This document shows positions 8,131-15,977 of a stretch of DNA of 55,834 bases, piece after piece (position 1 is the first letter of the stretch; every line of letters starts with the position of its first letter). The stretch covers positions 1-55,834 of the forward strand of contig WRBQ01000010.1 in the NCBI GenBank assembly GCA_009784445.1. The letters are read 5' to 3'. This DNA comes from Oscillospiraceae bacterium. GTDB taxonomy: Bacteria > Bacillota > Clostridia > Oscillospirales > Acutalibacteraceae. The notes under the pieces are model-generated. The model did not search any database. It was given only the letters and a program-made list of their open reading frames with translations, and was not told the origin of the DNA. Made by a program: the position numbers and the translations under genes.

Positions 8131-8913
8131 ATGGATTTTGCTGTTGAGAAAATCGAAAAGGCGCGAAAAGCGGCGGAAATTCTCATGCAATTGCATCGAG
8201 ACGGCGCGTTGGGCGGCGAAATCATGCCCGAGGACGCAAACCCAGGATTGCCAAAAAGCGCAGAAGAAAATTATCTGTACTTTACACTGCCCATGGCGCT
8301 GAACTATCAGCGCAATTCCTACAAACTCTGGGAAGCCGCAAACCAGACAGCGCAAGATGCAGAAACCGCAGATATTTTTTCGCCAATGGCGGTTGTTGAA
8401 ATGGAAATTGATGTACTGCGCGAGAAACTGCTGAAACATAAAGTTGCCCTCCAGCCAAATCGTCATCCGCAAATTTGGTTGAGGCTTTGCCAAACGTTTA
8501 CCGAGCACTTTGATGGCAGCGTGAATAAATTCTTCAGCGCCCAAGGCAATTCCGTGCTGCAAATCAAAGACTATATGACCGCAAACAAAAAGCTATTCCC
8601 GTACCTATCGGGCGCCAAGATTATGAATTACTGGCTCTATGTCATGCTGCAATACACGGACGCCGCGTTCGCAGACAGAGAACACATCACCGTTGCGCCC
8701 GACACCCACGTGATTCAAGCAACTGCAAAACTGGGGCTAATCTCGGCCGAGGATATGCTCAACCCCAACATCCGCCTTGTGGTGAGCGAACTGTGGAACG
8801 CGGTGTTCGCGGGAACAGATTGGCACCCGATTGACATTCACACACCGTTGTGGCTGTGGAGCCGCAGCGGATTCGCCGCACAGCTGTGGCATACTAATGA
8901 AAACAACCAGTGA
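8131..8913 (+). CDS. Hypothetical helical protein
   Basis: A 260-aa, largely alpha-helical cytoplasmic protein. I do not recognise the family with certainty. The C-terminal segment KIMNYWLYVMLQYTDAAF, then VAPDTHVIQATAKLGLI, resembles the helical core of HhH-type base-excision proteins, where an Asp-x-His follows a Pro-rich turn. The catalytic Lys/Asp and the helix-hairpin-helix are not convincing, so this stays a weak suggestion. The ATG at 8131 follows a perfect AGGAGG at 8117-8122; an upstream in-frame start would lie inside the promoter. It heads a run of four close genes (this one, yhbY, GNAT, smpB). Base composition is somewhat more AT-rich than its neighbours. Confidence 0.8.
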   Translation: MDFAVEKIEKARKAAEILMQLHRDGALGGEIMPEDANPGLPKSAEENYLYFTLPMALNYQRNSYKLWEAANQTAQDAETADIFSPMAVVEMEIDVLREKLLKHKVALQPNRHPQIWLRLCQTFTEHFDGSVNKFFSAQGNSVLQIKDYMTANKKLFPYLSGAKIMNYWLYVMLQYTDAAFADREHITVAPDTHVIQATAKLGLISAEDMLNPNIRLVVSELWNAVFAGTDWHPIDIHTPLWLWSRSGFAAQLWHTNENNQ

Positions 8914-8925
8914 GGAAAAAATAAC

Positions 8926-9285
8926 ATGACAAGCAAAGAACGCGCCGCCCTGCGCGCACAAGCCAACGGGCTGCAAGCACTGTTTCAGGTGGGCAAAGAG
9001 GGCGCAACGCCCGCCGTGGCCACGCAAATGACCGAAGCCTTCAACACCCGCGAGCTACTCAAAGGCAAGGTGCTGCTAGAAAGCTGCCCGCAAACCCCGC
9101 GTGAGGCCGCCGAATCACTCGCCGCCATGACCGGCAGCGAAGTGGTACAGGTGGTGGGCGGTAGCATGGTGTTCTTCAAGGTGAACGAAGAAATGCGCCG
9201 CAAAGCTGCCGAGAAAAAGAAAGAAGAAAAGCGCAAAGCACGAGAGAAATCCGCGGCGGCACGCAGTGGGCAAAAGAGGAGATAA
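8926..9285 (+). CDS. yhbY: YhbY/CRM-domain RNA-binding protein
   Basis: A 119-aa protein whose first about 95 residues form the CRM/YhbY domain. The core is QALFQVGKEGATPAV, corresponding to the family's hallmark GKxG loop. YhbY binds pre-50S ribosomal particles and is thought to assist their assembly. The C-terminus is a Lys/Arg/Glu-rich tail of about 25 residues (KKKEEKRKAREK). The ATG at 8926 follows GAGG 12 bp after the preceding stop, and the GNAT gene starts 2 bp after its own stop, so it is part of an operon. Confidence 0.9.
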   Translation: MTSKERAALRAQANGLQALFQVGKEGATPAVATQMTEAFNTRELLKGKVLLESCPQTPREAAESLAAMTGSEVVQVVGGSMVFFKVNEEMRRKAAEKKKEEKRKAREKSAAARSGQKRR

Positions 9286-9287
9286 TC

Positions 9288-9824
9288 ATGCTAAAACTGC
9301 AAGGCGAGCGGCTTTATCTGGCTGCGCTGGAGCGTGAGCACTGCCGCAAGCTATACGAAGCCGAAGAATACGACTTTGCGCACATCGCCGAGCCGCTGTA
9401 CATCGGCGCATCGGTTGAATCTGCCGACGAGTGGTACGAAAGCATACAAAAAAATCAGGGTCAAGAGGGGCACAACTTGCGCTTGGGGATTTTCCTCAAC
9501 GATGGTACAGTCATCGGCGACGTTGCGCTGCAAGAACTCAGTTGGCGCAACCGAAATTGCAATCTCGGCTTTGGCATTGCTCGGCTTGAACACCGTGGCA
9601 AAGGCTATGGCACAGAATCGGCGACACTGCTGCTTGACCACGCTTTTGGCAATCTAGGGTTGCACCGCGTGGCGGCATGGGCCTTGGAAACCAACTTGGG
9701 TTCGGTGAAATGCTTGCAGAAGCTGGGCTTTGTGCCCGAGGGCCGCAGCCGCCAAGAACGCTGGATTGCCGGGCAGTGGGTGGATATGCTGCAATTTGCC
9801 CTGCTGCGTGACGAATGGAGATAA
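9288..9824 (+). CDS. GNAT N-acetyltransferase (RimJ/RimL type)
   Basis: A 178-aa acetyl-CoA-dependent N-acetyltransferase of the RimJ/L-like group. The acetyl-CoA loop is HRGKGYGTES (about residues 103-112). The C-terminal block GLHRVAAWALETNLGSVKCLQKLGFVPEG is typical, with the conserved Asn and Cys-Leu-x-Lys-xGF motif. The substrate is unknown and may be a protein N-terminus or a small amine. The ATG at 9288 follows AGAGGAGA. It sits 3 bp before smpB, so it is co-expressed with tmRNA-related ribosome rescue, though a functional link is not implied. Confidence 0.9.
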   Translation: MLKLQGERLYLAALEREHCRKLYEAEEYDFAHIAEPLYIGASVESADEWYESIQKNQGQEGHNLRLGIFLNDGTVIGDVALQELSWRNRNCNLGFGIARLEHRGKGYGTESATLLLDHAFGNLGLHRVAAWALETNLGSVKCLQKLGFVPEGRSRQERWIAGQWVDMLQFALLRDEWR

Positions 9825-9827
9825 CCA

Positions 9828-10292
9828 ATGACCCCCGAAAACACAAAATTCATCCCCATTGCCAAGAATAAAAAAGCTTGGCACGACTACCATGTGCTGG
9901 ACCAATTTGAGGCCGGCATTGAATTGTTTGGCACGGAAGTCAAGTCGCTGCGGCAAGGGCGCGTGAATCTCAAGGACAGCTGGTGCGGCATCAAAAACGG
10001 CGAAATTTTTGTGCATGGCATGCACATCAGTCCCTACGAACAAGGCAATATCTTCAACCGCGAGCCCACGCGGGTGCGCCGCCTGCTGATGCACAAGCGC
10101 CAAATTTTGCATCTGTTTGACGAAAACAAAAAGCAAGGGCTGGCGATCATCCCGCTGTCGTTGTACTTCAAAAACGGCCGCGCCAAGCTGCAAATTGGCC
10201 TATGCAAAGGCAAAAAACTCTACGACAAACGCGAAGACGCCGCCCGCCGCGATGCCAAGCGCGACATTGAGCGCAGCATGCGGGAGAAGTGA
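9828..10292 (+). CDS. smpB: SsrA-binding protein SmpB
   Basis: SmpB (154 aa) binds tmRNA and brings it to stalled ribosomes in trans-translation. Recognised blocks are IAKNKKAWHDYHV, GIELFGTEVKSLRQGRVNLKDSWC and LYFKNGRAKLQIGLCKGKKLYDKRE. The C-terminal basic tail (DAKRDIERSMREK) mimics mRNA in the decoding centre. Length is normal. The start ATG at 9828 is 4 bp after the GNAT stop. No tmRNA gene (ssrA) is visible in this window. Confidence 0.97.
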   Translation: MTPENTKFIPIAKNKKAWHDYHVLDQFEAGIELFGTEVKSLRQGRVNLKDSWCGIKNGEIFVHGMHISPYEQGNIFNREPTRVRRLLMHKRQILHLFDENKKQGLAIIPLSLYFKNGRAKLQIGLCKGKKLYDKREDAARRDAKRDIERSMREK

Positions 10293-10324
10293 TTGAGGAT
10301 TTTTTGTATAACGAGGAGATAGCC

Positions 10325-11788
10325 ATGCGCGTGTTGTTAGTTGTGCCGAAAATAGAACTTCAATTTCAGTCGTTGTCTGCCCCGTTGGGGGCATTAGCCA
10401 TCGGTTCCTATCTAAAACAACAGGGCTATCAAGTTCGCATCCTAGATCGCAACGCAGAAAAAAGCTCGTTACAGGATGTGCTGGATGAATTTGTGCCGCA
10501 GGTCGTTGGGCTGTCTGTGACCTTCTGCCTAATGATAACAGACGCAATTGAGATTTCGCGACAAATGCGCGCCGTTGGCTTGCCTGTGGTTTGGGGCGGC
10601 GCAATGGCTACTTTTGCTCCACAGCAGGTGATCGAAGAGCACGCGGCAGACTACGTGGTTTGCAGCGAGGGTGAAATTAGCTTTCATGAGCTATTGCAAG
10701 CGCTGGAAAACAACACGCCGGTGCACGATATTGCAGGGTTGGTTTATGCTGACGCGCAAGGCAATGTTTGTTGCACGCCTGCGCGGGAATTTGCAGCACT
10801 AGAGAACTTTCCGCCAACGGATTGGACCTTGGTGGACGTAAACAAGTATGCGAATCCTCTGCATGAATATCGCTGCGCAGTCGCAATCATGGCGTCCAAA
10901 GGCTGCCCGAATCAGTGTTCATTTTGTGTGAATGAAGGATATCACCGTTGCCAGCACCGAAAACGCGCAATGGAATATGTCATACAGGATATTCAACAAT
11001 TGGCGCAACTGGTTGATTTTGACATGATTCGTTTTTATGATGATTGGTTTTATCCGAATAAGGCAGACCTGCGCGAATTTTGCAATCGCTATCGGGCGCT
11101 GAATATTTCAGCGAAGTGGTATTGCTATCAAATGGTTGGGCGATTGACGCGCGAAGACTTAAAAATGATGTATGACAGTGGTTGCCGTGGGATTGTATAT
11201 GGCATTGAAAGTGGCTCGCCGGCCGTGCAAAAACGCATGAAAAAGCGCATTGACTTAGATAAAGTGCCGCAAGAAATTGCTTGGTGCGAAGAAGTTGGGA
11301 TTCGTGTGCAATGTGGCTTTATGATAGGTTCGCCGGACGAAACGAAAGATGAATTACGTGAGACGGTGAGCTTGTTGAAAAACATAACTTGCACGATAAA
11401 GTTTGTAATGAAATTCGTCCCTGTTCCTGGGTCGGCAGATTACCGGCAATTGCAGCAGCAAGGTCGCTTAGCTCCTATCATGCGGCTGGAAGATTGGACA
11501 TCTGTGTTTGGAACATATTCCGAGGTAGGCGAAAACTATTCCAATATTCCCACAAAGCATTTGCATGTGGTGCAAAGCTATTTCAACTGGCAAAGTTTTT
11601 GGGGCAGCAAAACCGGCCAGCATGCGCACGCGCGTGGCATTGTGCGCTCGACGTTTGGCAACATGGCTCGCTCGGGCTCGCGCGTTTTTCGCGTTGCGTG
11701 GATGTCGGCTTCAAGCTTTGCCAAAATAGCTTGGTATCGCTTTGCTTACCCGAAAATTTTGCGAGAGTATGGGCTGAAGTGGCTTTGA
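10325..11788 (+). CDS. B12-binding-domain radical SAM protein
   Basis: A 487-aa protein with an N-terminal cobalamin-binding-like Rossmann domain (about residues 1-135: LLVVPK...PLGALAIGSYL) and a radical SAM domain. The cluster-binding motif is CPNQCSFC (CxxxCxxC, about residue 195). GIESGSPAVQKRMKK and CGFMIGSPDET follow as in BchE/P-methylase-type enzymes. Such enzymes perform methylations or rearrangements. The substrate is unknown, since no biosynthetic neighbours are present. The ATG at 10325 after GAGGAGAT is preferred over an in-frame start at 10289 that would overlap smpB. The gene is AT-richer than its neighbours, which hints at transfer. Confidence 0.88.
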   Translation: MRVLLVVPKIELQFQSLSAPLGALAIGSYLKQQGYQVRILDRNAEKSSLQDVLDEFVPQVVGLSVTFCLMITDAIEISRQMRAVGLPVVWGGAMATFAPQQVIEEHAADYVVCSEGEISFHELLQALENNTPVHDIAGLVYADAQGNVCCTPAREFAALENFPPTDWTLVDVNKYANPLHEYRCAVAIMASKGCPNQCSFCVNEGYHRCQHRKRAMEYVIQDIQQLAQLVDFDMIRFYDDWFYPNKADLREFCNRYRALNISAKWYCYQMVGRLTREDLKMMYDSGCRGIVYGIESGSPAVQKRMKKRIDLDKVPQEIAWCEEVGIRVQCGFMIGSPDETKDELRETVSLLKNITCTIKFVMKFVPVPGSADYRQLQQQGRLAPIMRLEDWTSVFGTYSEVGENYSNIPTKHLHVVQSYFNWQSFWGSKTGQHAHARGIVRSTFGNMARSGSRVFRVAWMSASSFAKIAWYRFAYPKILREYGLKWL

Positions 11789-11799
11789 AGTAATTTTTG

Positions 11800-11828
11800 T
11801 TGACAAACCCTGCGATTTCTGCTATACT
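11800..11828 (+). promoter_or_regulatory. Promoter of the RNHCP leader transcript
   Basis: TTGACA (11800-11805), 17 bp, TATACT (11823-11828). It drives a leader of about 200 nt before the RNHCP gene. Confidence 0.88.
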
Positions 11829-11859
11829 TACCCTATCAACTTGCGAAAGGAGTTACGCA

Positions 11860-11898
11860 ATGTCTTCACGAAAAGAGAGGGTCTTTGCGACCCATTAA
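11860..11898 (+). CDS. Leader peptide MSSRKERVFATH
   Basis: A 12-codon ORF with a strong ribosome-binding site (GAAAGGAG at 11845-11852) starts about 25 nt into the leader RNA and stops at TAA 11896. It is followed by two competing RNA hairpins, the second a terminator. This is the layout of ribosome-mediated attenuators, in which stalling on the leader peptide frees the downstream gene. The peptide is basic and too short for any other role. What might stall the ribosome (an antibiotic, an amino acid or slow translation) is not visible. Confidence 0.6.
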   Translation: MSSRKERVFATH

Positions 11899-11907
11899 TT
11901 GAATATA

Positions 11908-12008
11908 GGCACGAGCAGGCGGGCTGATTAAAGCTCAAGCTTTGCCGTGCCAAGAGTAACCTTCCCGCAACCATGCAGCTGGACGGCTGCTTGGCTGTGG
12001 GTATTTTT
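11908..12008 (+). promoter_or_regulatory. Leader RNA with attenuator (anti-terminator and terminator)
   Basis: The first stem pairs GGCACG (11908-11913) with CGTGCC (11946-11951). The terminator pairs CCCGCAACCA (11964-11973) with TGGCTGTGGG (11992-12001) around an inner GCAGC/GCTGC stem, followed by six Ts. GCGGG at 11919-11923 could instead pair with CCCGC at 11964-11968, giving an anti-terminator. The terminator lies before the RNHCP ribosome-binding site, so it should control read-through into that gene. Confidence 0.7.
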
Positions 12009-12036
12009 TATCTCAAAATATTAGGAGGATCCCCAT

Positions 12037-12396
12037 CTGAGCTATAAAAAATCTTACAACGCAATCGACGCCGAGCCTTTCGTCTGCAAGGCTTGTGGCG
12101 TGCAAGTTACACCCGACGGCGCAGGCACGCGCCATCGCAATCACTGCCCGCAGTGCCTGGCCAGTGTGCATCTTGATGACGAACCCGGTGACCGTGCCGC
12201 TGACTGCGGCGGCACTATGGAGGCCATTGGCGTGTGGGTGCGCAAAAACGGCGAGTGGGCGATTATCCACCGCTGCCGCCTGTGCGGCGTGCTCAGCTCA
12301 AACCGCATTGCGGCGGATGACAACCCCGCGCTGCTGATGTCCATTGCGGTCAAGCCCTTGGCGCTGCCGCCGTTCCCGCTGGGGCGGTTGCTTTAA
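12037..12396 (+). CDS. RNHCP zinc-ribbon protein, probable CTG start
   Basis: This protein (about 119 aa) has the signature RNHCPQC that names the RNHCP domain family. It carries two zinc-knuckle pairs: CKACG (near the N-terminus) with CPQC, and a C-terminal CRLCG. The conserved PGDRAADCGG also matches. The function of the family is unknown. The perfect AGGAGG (12023-12028) is 8 nt from CTG at 12037. The only other in-frame start, GTG at 12100, would delete the first zinc knuckle. CTG is therefore the likely start. The gene is preceded by a leader-peptide attenuator and ends before a terminator at 12411. Confidence 0.85.
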   Translation: MSYKKSYNAIDAEPFVCKACGVQVTPDGAGTRHRNHCPQCLASVHLDDEPGDRAADCGGTMEAIGVWVRKNGEWAIIHRCRLCGVLSSNRIAADDNPALLMSIAVKPLALPPFPLGRLL

Positions 12397-12410
12397 AACA
12401 CAGGATAATA

Positions 12411-12442
12411 AAAGCGGCAGACCGATGTCTGCTGCTTTTTTA
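12411..12442 (+). terminator. Terminator of the RNHCP gene
   Basis: The stem AAAGCGGCAGAC / GTCTGCTGCTTT (with a one-base bulge) closes on loop CGAT and runs into TTTTTTAT. Confidence 0.9.
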
Positions 12443-12462
12443 TTTGGTCTGCGAAAAAAAAC

Positions 12463-12491
12463 TTGCAATCGCTTCAATTTTGTTGTATAAT
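12463..12491 (+). promoter_or_regulatory. Promoter of the COG2403 GTPase gene
   Basis: TTGCAA (12463-12468), 17 bp, TATAAT (12486-12491), about 39 bp before the ATG. Confidence 0.85.
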
Positions 12492-12529
12492 AAAATCTTA
12501 GAATAAAACACAACGAGGAGGAACTATCT

Positions 12530-13864
12530 ATGCCACGCAACGTCATCATCATCGGCGCCGCCGGGCGCGACTTCCACAACTTCAACACCTACTACCGCGA
12601 CAACCCTGCCTACAACGTCGTGGCCTTCACCGCCGCGCAAATCCCGGACATCGCCGACCGCAAATATCCCGCGGCATTGGCGGGCTCGTTGTATCCCCAA
12701 GGCATTCCCATCCACGAGCAAAAAGACCTCACGCAGCTCATCAAAGACCTGAACGCTGACGAGTGCGTGTTTGCCTACAGCGACGTGCACTACAACAGCG
12801 TGATGAACGTTAGCGCGCAAGTGAATGCCGCCGGCGCAGACTTCACCCTGCTGGGCTGGAAGAACACGATGATTAAGTCCACCAAGCCCGTGATTGCCAT
12901 TTGTGCGGTGCGCACTGGCTGCGGCAAAAGCCAAACCACCCGCCGCGTGGCCGAGGCACTCATGGCCAAGGGCCTGAAGGTGATTGCCATTCGCCACCCC
13001 ATGCCCTACGGCGACTTGGAGGCGCAAAAAGTGCAGCGTTTTGCCGAGCTTGAGGACCTGAAAACCCATAAATGTACCATTGAGGAAATGGAAGAATATG
13101 AACCCCACATTGTGCGCGGCAACGTGATTTACGCCGGTGTGGACTATGAAGCGATCTTGCGCGCGGCCGAAAATGATCCCAATGGCTGCGACGTGATTTT
13201 GTGGGACGGCGGCAACAACGACTTCTCGTTCTACAACCCCGACCTGACCATCACCATCGTTGACCCGCACCGCCCCGGCCACGAGCTGGCTTACTACCCC
13301 GGCGAAGTGTCGCTGCGTGTTGCAGACGTAGCAGTCATCAACAAAATTGACAGCGCGGACTTTGACAAAATTCTGCAAGTGCGCGAAAACATTGCTAAAG
13401 TTGCACCCAATGCCGTGGTGATTGACGCGGCCTCTACGCTGAGTGTGGATGATATTTCGGCCATTCGCGGCAAGCGCGTGCTGGTGGTTGAAGATGGTCC
13501 CACGCTCACGCATGGCAACATGAAAATCGGTGCCGGTGTGGTGGCGGCCAAGCGCTTTGGTGCAGCCGAAATCATTGACCCGCGCCCCTATGCCGTGGGC
13601 AAACTGGCCGAAACCTTCACGCTGTATCCCGACATTGGCAATGTGCTGCCGGCCATGGGCTATGGCGAGCAACAAATGAAGGACCTTGAGGCGACTATCG
13701 CGGCCACGCCATGTGAAGCCGTGGTGATTGCCACGCCCATTGATCTTGCACGCGTGATTAACATCAAGCAACCTGCTACCCGTGTGGAGTATGAGTTGCA
13801 AGAAATCGGCAAACCAGATGTGGCCGACATCGTGGACGAATTTGTGGCGAAGTTTGTTAAATAA
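12530..13864 (+). CDS. Predicted GTPase, cyclic 2,3-diphosphoglycerate synthetase-like (COG2403)
   Basis: A 444-aa protein with an N-terminal nucleotide-binding segment (VIIIGAAGRDFHNFN) and a central P-loop AVRTGCGKSQTTR (about residues 126-138). WDGGNNDFSF and INKID supply the Walker B and base-recognition motifs. The family resembles archaeal cyclic 2,3-diphosphoglycerate synthetase, but bacterial members have no established reaction. The gene has its own promoter and a GAGGAGG-type site before ATG 12530. Its last 8 bp overlap the 3' end of the converging gene. Confidence 0.9.
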   Translation: MPRNVIIIGAAGRDFHNFNTYYRDNPAYNVVAFTAAQIPDIADRKYPAALAGSLYPQGIPIHEQKDLTQLIKDLNADECVFAYSDVHYNSVMNVSAQVNAAGADFTLLGWKNTMIKSTKPVIAICAVRTGCGKSQTTRRVAEALMAKGLKVIAIRHPMPYGDLEAQKVQRFAELEDLKTHKCTIEEMEEYEPHIVRGNVIYAGVDYEAILRAAENDPNGCDVILWDGGNNDFSFYNPDLTITIVDPHRPGHELAYYPGEVSLRVADVAVINKIDSADFDKILQVRENIAKVAPNAVVIDAASTLSVDDISAIRGKRVLVVEDGPTLTHGNMKIGAGVVAAKRFGAAEIIDPRPYAVGKLAETFTLYPDIGNVLPAMGYGEQQMKDLEATIAATPCEAVVIATPIDLARVINIKQPATRVEYELQEIGKPDVADIVDEFVAKFVK

Positions 13865-14594
13865 CCTGCGCCAAGCCAACGTAAACCGGCGAACATCGGT
13901 CGGCCAACAGGTCAACCAAGTCGGGACTATCATAGGCACTTGATTGCATACTATCCAAGTCCGTGGGGAGCTTCAAGCTCGCCACGGATTTTTCGTTGCG
14001 TTGCAGCCAAAGCAATGTGCCGCGGTGCAGCCAAGCCGTGCGCAGCATGGCAGAAGCTCCGCTGCCGGGTTGCTGCGCGTGCTGGTGAAGTCGCTCTAAA
14101 TCTATCTGTCCAGTGCTTTCCACTGTGACATGCACGGTGCGGGCATTGCGCCGCATCGCCACGGCGATTTCCTTCCCGTGGGTGTGCAGCAGGGCGTTGG
14201 CAAGCAGCTCCAGCGCAAGGCGGGTGAGTTCTTGCGGCGCACAGGCGATGTCCATGCGTTCACGCGGCGCGGTGAAAGTTACGCTGCGCCCATGTGGACG
14301 AAGCAGTAAGTCCGCAGCTGCGCACAGATCCTCCAGCAGACTGCGCAGCTCGCAGCGTTGCAGGGCGAACTCATGCTCGCCGCGTGTGGCGTCCACAAGA
14401 TGTTGCAGCGCACGCAAGCGCAGGCGGCTTTGCAACAGCATGTCCTGCAAGATTGGGTCGTGCTTGCGCTCGGGGTGTTGCAGCAGCTCTAGCATCAGCG
14501 CATGCAGGGCGCAGCGCAGGTCGTGCTCGTGTTCGCGGGTGATGGGCGTGTGCAACGCAGTGCGGAAATTGTCACTGTAAAGAATGGTTTTCAT
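13857..14594 (-). CDS. Sensor-kinase-like ATPase (histidine kinase fold)
   Basis: A 245-aa soluble protein. The N-terminal helices contain EHEHDLRCALHALMLELL, similar to the DHp helix with its phospho-acceptor His (HDLR). An HATPase domain follows, whose N-box is ELTRLALELLANALLHTHG (about residues 118-136). The later G-box is weak (QPGSGASAM). There is no TM or sensor domain and no response regulator nearby, so it may be an orphan kinase or an anti-sigma-type ATPase. The ATG at 14594 has no clear Shine-Dalgarno site; the upstream region is heptamer repeat. Confidence 0.75.
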   Translation of the reverse strand: MKTILYSDNFRTALHTPITREHEHDLRCALHALMLELLQHPERKHDPILQDMLLQSRLRLRALQHLVDATRGEHEFALQRCELRSLLEDLCAAADLLLRPHGRSVTFTAPRERMDIACAPQELTRLALELLANALLHTHGKEIAVAMRRNARTVHVTVESTGQIDLERLHQHAQQPGSGASAMLRTAWLHRGTLLWLQRNEKSVASLKLPTDLDSMQSSAYDSPDLVDLLADRCSPVYVGLAQVI

Positions 14595-14607
14595 GCGGTT
14601 ATTATGT

Positions 14608-14640
14608 GCAGTGATTAGTGCTTAATGCTTAGTGCTTAGT
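14608..14640. repeat. TAGTGNN heptamer array
   Basis: A run of 7-bp units (TAGTGCT, TAATGCT, TAGTGCT, TAG) just upstream of the kinase-like gene's start. It is a degenerate member of the family seen at 4436 and 45334. Confidence 0.7.
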
Positions 14641-14842
14641 TGGACGGAGGCTTGAGAATACAACGACAGCAAGATTTTGGGTCGTGTAGGGGCGGCTAAC
14701 ATGCCTTGCGTACAACAAAGGCTGCCTTCTGTATAAAAACAGTGTTTCACGTGAAACATTTTTGGCAAACCATCATAGAAGCGACGGAGCAGCGCTGCGG
14801 GTAGCGGACTTTTTTGTGCAACCCAACAAAATTTTGCGTGTC
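14641..14842. other. Gene-free segment holding a half GTAGGG element and parS
   Basis: The gap between the kinase-like gene and gap (about 318 bp) contains no plausible ORF. It holds a half-copy of the GTAGGG element (14685-14695), the parS site at 14743 and GAAGCGACGGAGC (about 14779-14791), a fragment resembling the repeat family found in ftsZ. Confidence 0.6.
14743..14758. promoter_or_regulatory. parS: parS, ParB (Spo0J)-binding site
   Basis: TGTTTCACGTGAAACA is a perfect 16-bp palindrome identical to the bacterial parS consensus. ParB/Spo0J loads here and spreads to segregate the origin region. Such sites cluster around oriC in most bacteria, which gives a hint about the position of this window on the chromosome. 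It is intergenic, 154 bp before gap. Confidence 0.93.
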
Positions 14843-14844
14843 GC

Positions 14845-14873
14845 TTGCATTACGTGCGCATATATGGTAAAAT
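14845..14873 (+). promoter_or_regulatory. Promoter of gap
   Basis: TTGCAT (14845-14850), 17 bp, TAAAAT (14868-14873), 40 bp before the ATG. Confidence 0.8.
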
Positions 14874-14912
14874 TAACAGTGATAAAAAATAAAATCAACC
14901 GGAGGATATAAC

Positions 14913-15923
14913 ATGGCAGTAAAAGTTGCAATCAATGGATTTGGCCGCATTGGCCGCCTAGCGTTCCGCATGATGAATAACAACCCCGACTACGACATCG
15001 TGGCAATCAACGACCTCACCAGCCCCGAAATGCTGGCGCACCTGCTGAAATACGACACCGCACAAGGCCGCTACAACGGCAGCGTGCAAGCTGGTGACGG
15101 ATGCATCGTGGTAGATGGTCGCACCATCACCATTCACGCGAACCGCGACCCTGCGCAACTGCCTTGGGGCGAGCTGGGTGTTGACGTTGTGCTTGAGTGC
15201 ACAGGCTTCTTCACCAGCAAAAAAGCGGCGAGTGCTCACCTGCAAGCCGGTGCGAAAAAAGTGGTGATCTCTGCACCCGCAGATGCTGAAACCAAAACCG
15301 TGGTGTTCAGCGTGAACGAAGATATCCTCGACGCCAGCGACACCGTGATTTCGGCAGCCAGCTGCACCACCAACTGCTTGGCTCCCATGGCAAAAGCATT
15401 GAATGATTATGCTGCCATCCAAAGCGGCATCATGACCACTGTGCATGCCTACACCGGCGATCAAATGATCTTGGATGGCCCGCACAACAAAGGTGACCTG
15501 CGTCGTGCCCGTGCTGGTGCGCAAAATATCGTGCCCAACAGCACTGGTGCTGCCAAGGCAATCGGCCTAGTTATCCCCGAGCTCAACGGCAAACTGGTGG
15601 GTAGCGCACAACGTGTGCCGGTGTGCACTGGTTCCACCACGATTTTGATTGCAGTGGTGAAGGGTGCAAATGTGACTGTGGACGGCGTGAACGCCGCAAT
15701 GAAAGCCGCCGCCAGTGACAGCTTTGGCTACACCGAAGACCAAATCGTCAGCAGCGACGTGATTGGCTGCACGCACGGCAGCCTGTTTGATGGCACGCAA
15801 ACTCTGGTGACCAAAGTGGACGACAATACTGCGCAAGTGCAAGTGGTGTCGTGGTATGACAACGAGGCGAGCTACACGGCGCAAATGGTGCGCGTGATTA
15901 AGTATTTCAGTGAGCTGAAATAA
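14913..15923 (+). CDS. gap: Glyceraldehyde-3-phosphate dehydrogenase, type I
   Basis: The glycolytic NAD-dependent GAPDH (336 aa) is complete. The NAD fold begins [12 protein letters not shown]. Asp33 in AINDLT favours NAD over NADP. The catalytic Cys151 lies in [31 protein letters not shown] and the C-terminal WYDNEASY are standard. The ATG at 14913 follows GGAGG. It is monocistronic, with its own promoter and terminator; no pgk or tpi follows. Confidence 0.98.
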   Translation: MAVKVAINGFGRIGRLAFRMMNNNPDYDIVAINDLTSPEMLAHLLKYDTAQGRYNGSVQAGDGCIVVDGRTITIHANRDPAQLPWGELGVDVVLECTGFFTSKKAASAHLQAGAKKVVISAPADAETKTVVFSVNEDILDASDTVISAASCTTNCLAPMAKALNDYAAIQSGIMTTVHAYTGDQMILDGPHNKGDLRRARAGAQNIVPNSTGAAKAIGLVIPELNGKLVGSAQRVPVCTGSTTILIAVVKGANVTVDGVNAAMKAAASDSFGYTEDQIVSSDVIGCTHGSLFDGTQTLVTKVDDNTAQVQVVSWYDNEASYTAQMVRVIKYFSELK

Positions 15924-15940
15924 TCTGCGAAGTGAATAAA

Positions 15941-15977
15941 AAGACCGCTAGGCAAATGCTTAGCGGTCTCGTATTTA
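15941..15977 (+). terminator. Terminator of gap
   Basis: A 9-bp stem AGACCGCTA / TAGCGGTCT with a 10-nt loop, followed by a short T-rich stretch (CGTATTTATT). Confidence 0.75.

Noticed and set aside
12524..13939. 471-codon open frame on the minus strand
   Set aside because: It is the antisense shadow of the COG2403 GTPase gene. Its product is His/Val-rich with no domain, and the plus-strand protein is clearly conserved.
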